Shown here piece after piece: positions 32,363 through 38,231 of a DNA stretch of 38,231 nucleotides. Within the stretch, counting starts at the first letter, position 1. The number at the start of each line of letters is the position of its first letter. The notes beneath the pieces are model-generated. The model made no database searches. It worked only from the letters and a program-made list of their open reading frames with translations, and had not been told where the DNA came from. A program made the translations under genes and the position numbers. Origin of the DNA: Gammaproteobacteria bacterium (GTDB taxonomy: Bacteria > Pseudomonadota > Gammaproteobacteria > Pseudomonadales > Pseudohongiellaceae); contig DMJN01000276.1 in assembly GCA_003451715.1 (NCBI GenBank), positions 1-38,231 of the forward strand, written 5' to 3'.

Positions 32363-33604
32363 TCACGCAGACATGCCCCGGGCAGCAATCGGCCAGATAG
32401 CCTCAACCCTGTCATTACGAATCGCATACATCTGGTTGTACAGATTTACCACCGGATCACAGTGGGACACGATCAGCTCCAGCTTGTCGCCTACCTCATA
32501 GCTGCGGGAAGCATTGTCTTCATAGCGCAGCGAGCCAAACTCATCGGAACCGGAGGTGTAGCTCATACCGGTTTCGCCTTTTACAACCGGCCAGGGTCGG
32601 TTGATGGTGCAGGATTTGGCGCCGGCATCGGTGGTGGCCCTGCCTTCGTATTGGGCATTGAGTACGGTGGCCAGGATAGTCAGCGATGGTCCGAAATCAT
32701 TGTAGGCTTCGGCATCGGATTCTCCGCCTATATCGATGTATTGCGCGTCCATGAACACGTAGCTACCCACCTGCACATCGGTTAGACCGCGAGTCTCATG
32801 ATCGATGTTGTAGGTGCCGGTTCCACCGCCGCTGAAGATTTCCGTACTGAGGCCGGATTGTTGGAACAGGTCATAGGTTCCGGTGGCCGCCACCAGTCTT
32901 TCCAGCGTCTGATTCTTGCGTTGCTCGAATCCTTTGACGTGTTGGGAGCCCCCGTCGTAACACAACAAACCCCGCAAGCGGAGCCCGGGTAAGCCGTCTA
33001 TCAGTTGCGCCAGTTGCAGCGCCGGCTGGCCCGGAGTAATACCGGTGCGATGGCCTCCCGGATCGACGTCGACGACGATATCGGCCACCATACCCATGGA
33101 TTCTGCGGCAGCCGACAGCAGGCGAGCATTGTCTGGAGAATCGGTAGCCTGAATAAAGTCGTCGCAGGATTCCCGCAGATTCATGGCGCGCCTGATTTTC
33201 GTGGGCGTCACGTTGGTGGTGGTCATCAGGATTTGCTCTATGCCATGTTGGAACATGGCTTCTGCTTCACTCACCTTGGCAGTACAAATCCCCACCGAAC
33301 CACTGTCCAGTTGCATCTGCGCGATGATTGGCGTCTTGTGAGTCTTGGCATGGGGGCGGCTGGCAATGCCATTGCTTGCTGTGGTGGATTGCATCCTGGC
33401 GATGTTGGCTTCCAGTACATTCAGATCTACACACAGGGAGGGCGTATCCAACCCCCATTTGGAGACATCTTCCTGCATGACGCCATCCACATACAGCGCC
33501 TGCATTTCACTGGAGGTATAGCCCTTCACTGCGGTGGGTAACCAGAGCGCCGCTGCGCCCGTGGATTGCAGAAAACGCCTTCTTGACATTGAATTAGTGG
33601 ACAT
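32363..33604 (-). CDS. Tat-exported DSD1-family PLP enzyme (D-threonine aldolase/D-serine dehydratase-like)
   Basis: A 413-residue fold-III PLP enzyme. The N-terminus MSRRRFLQSTGAAALWLP is a twin-arginine signal (the first ATG at 33604 follows GGAG at 8 nt). Catalytic Lys87 lies in RPHAKTHK, followed by AKVSEAEAMFQHGIEQILM, DVDPGGHRTGI and FSGGGTGTYNI (phosphate loop). The C-terminal metal site is SHCDPVVNLYN, with His and the following Cys/Asp as candidates. Family members act on D-threonine, D-serine or other D-3-hydroxy amino acids. The Tat signal implies that the folded, PLP-loaded enzyme goes to the periplasm. Neighbouring genes include an Asp/Glu racemase and a D-Ala-D-Ala dipeptidase. 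Confidence 0.88.
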   Translation of the reverse strand: MSTNSMSRRRFLQSTGAAALWLPTAVKGYTSSEMQALYVDGVMQEDVSKWGLDTPSLCVDLNVLEANIARMQSTTASNGIASRPHAKTHKTPIIAQMQLDSGSVGICTAKVSEAEAMFQHGIEQILMTTTNVTPTKIRRAMNLRESCDDFIQATDSPDNARLLSAAAESMGMVADIVVDVDPGGHRTGITPGQPALQLAQLIDGLPGLRLRGLLCYDGGSQHVKGFEQRKNQTLERLVAATGTYDLFQQSGLSTEIFSGGGTGTYNIDHETRGLTDVQVGSYVFMDAQYIDIGGESDAEAYNDFGPSLTILATVLNAQYEGRATTDAGAKSCTINRPWPVVKGETGMSYTSGSDEFGSLRYEDNASRSYEVGDKLELIVSHCDPVVNLYNQMYAIRNDRVEAIWPIAARGMSA

Positions 33605-33696
33605 GAGTGTGACTCCATCTTGGTTATGATTGCGAGCTGTCGGAGTTAGTAAGTTCGGACTTTGCCAGATTGTTCAATTTACTGCGATATGGCCCA

Positions 33697-35226
33697 TTAC
33701 ACCACCAGAAACTGCCCCATCATGCCGCGATCTTCATGTTCCAGAATATGGCAATGGTACATATAGGGATTCTGCTCATCGGTAAAGTCGGTAAAACGCA
33801 TGATAATGCGAAGCTGTTCACCGGATTCGACTTTGACCGTGTCTTTCCAGCCCATTTCGTTCGCGGGAGGCGGGCGACCGCTGCGATCCAGAAGCTGGAA
33901 CTGGCCATTATGCACATGAAAGGGATGCATCATTGGCGAGGTGTTTTCTATCTCCCAGATTTCCGTGGTGTTTAATTCGATTCGCTCGTTAATAAAATCC
34001 ATCACCATCTGGCGACCATTGATGGCGAAATTGCCACCCCCATAGCCGCCGCCCAGTCCGTTACGCATGCCAGTACCCGGCCCCTTGTCACCACCGCTGC
34101 GCGTACCGGCACCCATGGAAAGTACGAAGCGCCGGACATTGGTGGCCGCAGCCTCGGGTAAACGGTAAATCGAACCGAGCTGCTCCGGTACTGGCAAGGA
34201 GTCGCTTAGATTCGCTGCTGAGCTGATGGTGAGGATGTCAAAATCCTGTGCATTGAGAGAGCGCATCATTCTGCTTATGCCGCCGGGGAATTCCGGGAAG
34301 AAGGGTGGTCTGCCAACACTTACTAGCTTGAGCTGTTCAGATGGGTTGAAGCGCACCAGAATTTCCGCACGTTCCCCGGATGCCAGTTCCAGGCTGTCGA
34401 GACTGACTGGCCGTTCCAGCAGGCCGCCGTCGCTGCCGATCTGAAGAAACTCCCGCTCATCGTCAAAGGCCAGTGCATAAGTTCTGGCATTGGATCCATT
34501 GATGATGCGAAATCTAACCAGGCCTGCCGTGACTGAAAGCAGGGGATTATGGGTGCCGTTAACCAGAATGGTGTCACCATGCATGCCCATGACCGTGTCT
34601 TCGTAGCGATCCATGTAGATCATGGATCCGTCTTCGTCGAAGCGCCGGTCCTGGATGACCAGGGGTATGTCATCGACCCCGTAGCGTGAAGGTAGCTCGG
34701 CCACCTGCTCATCGTCCTCGATGATAATCATGCCGGCCAGGCCTCTGTAGACCTGTTCGCCAGATTTGTGAAACATGTGTGAGTGGTACCAGAATGTGCC
34801 GGCGAACTGGACAACGGAGAAGCGGGCATTCCAGGTCGCTCCGGTTTCGATGGTCTGGTGGGGGCCACCGTCCTGGTTACTGGGCAGGTGAAAACCATGC
34901 CAGTGCAGGGTAGAGGGTTCCCCCAGTTGGTTGTTGACCAGTAGCGAGACGTCCTCATTACGCTTGAAGCGCAGTGTAGGGCCCAGGTAGTTGCCGTTTA
35001 TTCCAATCGTTTCGGTGACAAGGTTGGGCAGGAAACTGCTGTTACCTCGCTGCAGATTCAATTCAAACTGACGGGTGTTCTCAGTCAATGTTCCCAAGGA
35101 TTGTGGTGGAATTCGTAGCGGATTCTGTTGTGACTGTGCCAGCGACGGCGAGCCGAGCCCGGTACCGAATCCTGTGGCGAGTGTGCCGACTCCGATCGCT
35201 TTCAAGGTAGAACGTCGTGAAATCAT
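33697..35226 (-). CDS. Tat-exported multicopper oxidase (CueO/laccase-like)
   Basis: A 509-residue three-cupredoxin oxidase. The N-terminal ISRRSTLKAIGVG is a Tat signal. All four copper-ligand sets are present: HWHG (His108, His110), HSH (His148, His150), HPFHVH near residue 428-433, and HCHILEHEDRGM (His491, Cys492, His493, His497, axial Met502). It should bind both the type-1 and the trinuclear copper. Compared with CueO the methionine-rich insert is lacking; a short Gly-rich loop (GTGMRNGLGGGYGGG) appears instead. Substrates may be cuprous ions or phenolic compounds. It starts 54 nt after the frameshifted racemase gene; no clear ribosome-binding site is seen at the ATG. Confidence 0.92.
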   Translation of the reverse strand: MISRRSTLKAIGVGTLATGFGTGLGSPSLAQSQQNPLRIPPQSLGTLTENTRQFELNLQRGNSSFLPNLVTETIGINGNYLGPTLRFKRNEDVSLLVNNQLGEPSTLHWHGFHLPSNQDGGPHQTIETGATWNARFSVVQFAGTFWYHSHMFHKSGEQVYRGLAGMIIIEDDEQVAELPSRYGVDDIPLVIQDRRFDEDGSMIYMDRYEDTVMGMHGDTILVNGTHNPLLSVTAGLVRFRIINGSNARTYALAFDDEREFLQIGSDGGLLERPVSLDSLELASGERAEILVRFNPSEQLKLVSVGRPPFFPEFPGGISRMMRSLNAQDFDILTISSAANLSDSLPVPEQLGSIYRLPEAAATNVRRFVLSMGAGTRSGGDKGPGTGMRNGLGGGYGGGNFAINGRQMVMDFINERIELNTTEIWEIENTSPMMHPFHVHNGQFQLLDRSGRPPPANEMGWKDTVKVESGEQLRIIMRFTDFTDEQNPYMYHCHILEHEDRGMMGQFLVV

Positions 35227-35280
35227 GAGGTAGTTAAAAGTCCGCTCTGGGCAATGCTATCAAACACAAATCGCACTTGA

Positions 35281-35972
35281 CTACTTACCGAGTGCATAGG
35301 CAACCGCCTGCTCAGCATGAATCGCGGTTGTATCGTATAAAGGTACTTCAGTGAGGTTCTGCTGCACCAGCAAGGCAATCTCGGTGCAGCCGAGAATGAT
35401 CGCTTCGGCACCCCCGGCAGAGAGTTTTTCGATAATCTGAAGATAGCTGCTTCGGGAACTGGCTTCGATTTTACCAAGGCAGAGCTCCTGATAGATAACC
35501 TCGTGTACCAGGTCTCGGTCTTCGAGTTCTGGTGTCAGCACTTCGATGCCGAGTTGCTCCAGTCTTGCTTTGTAAAAATCCTGCTCCATGGTGAATCGCG
35601 TACCCAACAGACCGACACGGCGAATACCATCGGTGAGAAGCTGCTGCGCTGTCGCGTCGGCAATATGCAGCAGTGGAATAGTGACAGCCGCTTCGATTTG
35701 TGGAGCAACGCGATGCATGGTGTTGGTACAAAGAATCAGGAAGTCAGCGCCCCTGCCTGAACATTCCGTGCAGCGGCAGATAGAATCACGGCGATAGCAT
35801 TCCAGTCATCGGCATGTTGGAGTTTTTCCAGCTCGTCGAAATCCACGCTCACCATGCTGATTTTGGCAGAGTGCAATCCGCCGAGAGATTCATTAATCCC
35901 TTCATTGATTGCCCGGTAAAAGCTAGAAGTCGATTCCCAACTCATACCCCCTAGCATTCCTATGGTTTTCAT
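35281..35972 (-). pseudogene. Aspartate/glutamate racemase gene with a 1-bp frameshift
   Basis: ATG 35972 starts MKTIGMLGGMSWESTSSFYR, the family opening. The frame fails after NVQAGALTS because a G run (35750-35753, C on the plus strand) holds four bases. Reading five restores AGGADFLILCTNTMHRVAPQ, with the first catalytic Cys, and joins the second half (GIRRVGLLGTRFTMEQDFY, second Cys in LGCTEIALL). The restored 230 residues equal the family length. As written, the first part stops after 78 residues before the catalytic Cys, so it would be inactive. It converts L- and D-aspartate or glutamate without PLP. The lesion can be a miscounted homopolymer or a real mutation. Confidence 0.85.
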
Positions 35973-36110
35973 CTGGCTTTGATCCTTAGCTACAACGTCA
36001 GAGATTAACAAGCCCAGCGGCAGAAACGGACCATATTTTAGTCTGGAAAGCCGCTGTACACCATGTTTTCCAGGCGGCAATGGATTAAACTGCATGGCGG
36101 TATTATAAAC

Positions 36111-36860
36111 ATGATTTCAGAGGCTTGCGTGGATTTTCGGCGTACTGATCGGGGTAAGAAGTGGGCTGTTTTTGCGCTTGTCGTGACGCTATTGTTGCCC
36201 TACGCAGAAACGCGTGAAAACTCGTTCGCCGCTGAGGAAACCGCAACTGAAATCCCGCAGCAATTTGTGGCGATCAACTCATTTGCGCCGGCTATAAGGC
36301 TCGATGTGCGTTATTTTACCGATGACAATTTTGTTGGGACCCCCATCGATGGTTACCACGCCGCAAAGATCTACATGCTGAGAGATGCCGCCATCGCTCT
36401 GCTGGAGGTACAGGAGGAACTGACGGCTTTTGGATTGGGGCTGAAGATATTTGATGCCTACCGACCACAGCGTGCGGTGGATCATTTTGTCCGGTGGGGA
36501 TCAGACCTGGACGATATAAAGATGCAACAACAATACTATCCCCGTGTTGCCAAGGCGAATCTGTTTCGTGACGGTTATATCGCCCAGCGATCCGGTCATT
36601 CACGTGGTGCTACGGTGGACCTCACCATCGTGGACTGGTTCTCGGGAGTAGAACTGGATATGGGCACACCCTGGGATTTCTTCGATGAACTGTCCTGGCC
36701 CTCCAGCGATGCGGTTAGTGCCGAGCAGCGAGCCAATCGCATGCTGCTACGACAACTCATGACCAGGCATGGGTTTGAACCACTACAGGAAGAGTGGTGG
36801 CATTTTACTCTGGCAAATGAACCCTTTCCCGATACCTACTTCGATTTCCCCATCGAATGA
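36111..36860 (+). CDS. VanX/DdpX-like D-Ala-D-Ala dipeptidase, exported or membrane-anchored
   Basis: A 249-residue zinc peptidase of the M15D group, starting at ATG 36111 (an earlier ATG at 36063 is possible; neither has a strong ribosome-binding site). An n-region RRTDRGKK and a hydrophobic WAVFALVVTLLLPYA predict export or an anchor. Motifs: IRLDVRYFTDDNFVG, DAYRPQRA (Arg118), SGHSRGATVD (His163, Asp170 zinc ligands) and EEWWHF (catalytic Glu228, ligand His231). Such enzymes hydrolyse D-Ala-D-Ala. In a periplasmic enzyme this suggests recycling of released cell-wall dipeptide for nutrition, not VanX-type vancomycin resistance; no vanHA partner is present. It is divergent from the racemase gene. 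Confidence 0.9.
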   Translation: MISEACVDFRRTDRGKKWAVFALVVTLLLPYAETRENSFAAEETATEIPQQFVAINSFAPAIRLDVRYFTDDNFVGTPIDGYHAAKIYMLRDAAIALLEVQEELTAFGLGLKIFDAYRPQRAVDHFVRWGSDLDDIKMQQQYYPRVAKANLFRDGYIAQRSGHSRGATVDLTIVDWFSGVELDMGTPWDFFDELSWPSSDAVSAEQRANRMLLRQLMTRHGFEPLQEEWWHFTLANEPFPDTYFDFPIE

Positions 36861-36919
36861 ACAAAGGGCAGCATCCACAAAGCAATCAATAGATCAAGTG
36901 CAGTTTTCGCTGGGATAAG

Positions 36920-37915
36920 CTAACCGCCTAACAAATGTTCCGGGATTTGTACGCCCTGTTCCTGGTAATAACGGAGCGCACCGGAATGCAAGGGGACAGG
37001 AATGCCTTTCAGTGCTTCTTCGATGGCCATCGCCTTGGTGGCGCTGTGAATTTCCTGCAGGGTCGCCAGGTTGTCCCATAACAGTTTCGTCATGTTGTAG
37101 ACAATTTCCTCTGACACGTCATCTCGAACTACGAATACGTTAGGGCTGTACGCCGTCGTAATGGGTTCTTCCTGCAGTGGATAAGTACCCGCTGCCATCT
37201 CATAAAAATTCCACAGTGGAAACTCCTGATTGACAGCTTGCATTTCGGCTTCGGAAAAATCCAGGATGGTCATGCGTTCACCCAATAGGGCGAAAGCCCG
37301 GGTAATAGCCGTTACCGGTGGCCCGGCCGGCACATTCATGCCGACGATATTGCCATCCTGTAGCGCATTGGCAGATGGCCCATAGCCCATATAGGCGATG
37401 GACAGGTCTTCGTTGTAATCGATACCCAGCGCGTCGAAGATGTAGAAGCCCGTCTGCTCGGCGCCAGAGTTGCGCATCCCTATCGAATAGCGTTCACCAC
37501 CGAGATTGGCGAGATCGGATACCGTACCGTTGGTTACCAGGTCAGAGCGTAAAACGAAATGTTCGACATTGGGCCACATGGCACTGATACCACGAATATG
37601 GCGTTGGGGATTGCGAATCGGCCCCTCGCCGTCGTACGCCCAGGCAGCGAAGATAGCGAGTATCAGCCCGAATTGTGCCTGGTTATCCCGCAGCAGTTTG
37701 ATGTTCTCCATCGAGCCGGCCGAACTGATGGCGGTCAACGCAAAGTTGGCTTCATCCTGGGCCGAGACCAGCGTGGAGAGGGCGACTCCCACGGGGTAGA
37801 AGGTGCCGCCGGTTGAACCGGTGGTAAGCACATAGGTGCGTCGCTCATCAGTTCCGTCGGTACAGGCACTGACGATGCAGACAGACAGCATGCAGAGGGC
37901 TATGAGTCGCGACAA
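36920..37915 (-). CDS. TAXI-family TRAP transporter solute-binding lipoprotein
   Basis: A 331-residue binding protein with a lipobox VSAC (Cys18). The TAXI family opening is clear: LTTGSTGGTFYPVGVALSTL (about 30-49), then SAGSMENIKLLRDNQAQFGL, GMRNSGAEQTGFYIFDALGI and GMNVPAGPPVTAI. TAXI proteins bring organic acids or amino acids, classically glutamate, to the DctM-type fused permease. No permease gene lies next to it in the window, so the transporter partner must be elsewhere or to the left of the cytochrome gene. Full length. Confidence 0.92.
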   Translation of the reverse strand: MSRLIALCMLSVCIVSACTDGTDERRTYVLTTGSTGGTFYPVGVALSTLVSAQDEANFALTAISSAGSMENIKLLRDNQAQFGLILAIFAAWAYDGEGPIRNPQRHIRGISAMWPNVEHFVLRSDLVTNGTVSDLANLGGERYSIGMRNSGAEQTGFYIFDALGIDYNEDLSIAYMGYGPSANALQDGNIVGMNVPAGPPVTAITRAFALLGERMTILDFSEAEMQAVNQEFPLWNFYEMAAGTYPLQEEPITTAYSPNVFVVRDDVSEEIVYNMTKLLWDNLATLQEIHSATKAMAIEEALKGIPVPLHSGALRYYQEQGVQIPEHLLGG

Positions 37916-38017
37916 GGATTTATCCTGCCTCTAAATTGTGTTTTCTGCGCTAGTTTACAATGCAAACCTGGCCGGGGCCATCGGCGATAGTCACACAGGA
38001 TTAAGCGAGTGGAAAGG

Positions 38018-38055
38018 AAGCGCCAATCTGCAGGCTTAGCATGCCACTGGCGCCT
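38018..38055 (-). terminator. Terminator-like hairpin after the cytochrome gene
   Basis: On the minus strand AGGCGCCA (38055-38048) pairs with TGGCGCTT (38025-38018) over eight positions including one G-U, with a long 22-nt loop, followed by CCTTTCC. The moderate U-content makes it a plausible but not ideal intrinsic terminator. Confidence 0.45.
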
Positions 38056-38069
38056 ATTTTGTGAATTTG

Positions 38070-38231
38070 TTACTGACAGGAACCCTGCAATTGTTCTATC
38101 CAGCGGCTGATCAATGCAATGCCTTCGCTGTGGACCAGCGAGCGTCCCAGTTCCGGCATCATTTCATCTGGTTCATTGGATAGCATGCGGTAGAGTAGGA
38201 TAGAGCGTTCGGGCGCTCCAGGGACAATGCT
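38070..38231 (-). CDS. SO_2930-type diheme c-type cytochrome, C-terminal end only
   Basis: The minus strand is open from the right edge to TAA at 38070-38072 (53 residues). The peptide IVPGAPERSILLYRMLSNEP followed by DEMMPELGRSLVHSEGIALI is the characteristic C-terminus of the SO_2930 family diheme cytochrome (named for Shewanella oneidensis). The heme motifs and start lie beyond the window. The ending SRWIEQLQGSCQ has a Cys near the terminus. It points to c-type cytochrome-based respiration or a periplasmic electron sink. Confidence 0.8.
   Translation of the reverse strand, partial: SIVPGAPERSILLYRMLSNEPDEMMPELGRSLVHSEGIALISRWIEQLQGSCQ

Noticed and set aside
36111..36860. Vancomycin-resistance determinant
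   Set aside because: Only a VanX-like dipeptidase is present, it is exported, and there are no vanH, vanA or vanRS genes; nutrient recycling is a simpler reading.

Overview
The window reads as chromosomal DNA of a free-living, probably marine gammaproteobacterium. The evidence is bacterial gene density with short intergenic gaps, mid-range GC, a proteobacterial-type rimO, Tat and lipoprotein export signals, and the C-terminus of an SO_2930-type cytochrome at the right edge. The genus cannot be named from sequence alone. More than half of the genes encode exported proteins, most of them hydrolases or beta-propellers, which points to a scavenger of esters, modified sugars, amides and cell-wall material. 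No phage, transposon, CRISPR array, rRNA or tRNA was recognised.

Layout. 1-1143 (+): C-terminal part of a NosR/NirI-type membrane polyferredoxin, closed by a shared terminator. 1223-5342 (-): an operon-like run qorA, secreted PHB-depolymerase-like esterase, secreted DUF1080 protein, then a zone with coding debris and a conserved secreted unknown. 5534-10723 (+): four-gene unit DUF3500 protein, GSDH-type propeller, secreted type-B carboxylesterase, HDAC/acetylpolyamine-amidohydrolase-like deacetylase, ending in an intrinsic terminator that overlaps the last stop codon. 10808-17097 (-): GH43-like propeller, DUF1295 membrane protein (1-bp frameshift), secreted alpha/beta hydrolase, tannase/feruloyl esterase, acyl-CoA carboxyltransferase. 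17233-18234 (+): orphan multi-span membrane protein. 18267-21384 (-): AbgB-like M20 amidohydrolase, secreted unknown, dienoyl-CoA-isomerase-like crotonase. 21561-23053 (+): DUF1761 protein and YVTN propeller. 23057-26989 (-): small membrane protein, 4CL-type CoA ligase, second DUF1761 protein, rimO. 27150-29744 (+): a large secreted unknown protein cut by an in-frame TGA. 30045-32294 (+): lipoprotein N-acyl-homoserine-lactone-acylase-like Ntn hydrolase with a good promoter. 32363-37915: Tat-exported DSD1-family PLP enzyme, Tat multicopper oxidase, frameshifted Asp/Glu racemase, VanX-like D-Ala-D-Ala dipeptidase and a TAXI-type binding lipoprotein. 38070-38231 (-): end of a diheme cytochrome gene.

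How the genes may work together (inference). Exported esterases would release acyl, phenolic or sugar moieties. The CoA ligase, dienoyl-CoA isomerase-like enzyme and carboxyltransferase could feed released acids into beta-oxidation-like routes. DUF3500, GSDH and DUF1080 proteins suggest oxidised-sugar chemistry. The 32-37 kb block groups three enzymes linked to D-amino acids or peptidoglycan peptides.

Three lesions deserve attention: a +1 indel in a C/G run in the DUF1295 gene, a -1 indel in a C/G run in the racemase gene, and an in-frame TGA in the large secreted protein. The two indels look like sequencing errors or recent mutations. The TGA cannot be explained by a homopolymer miscount.
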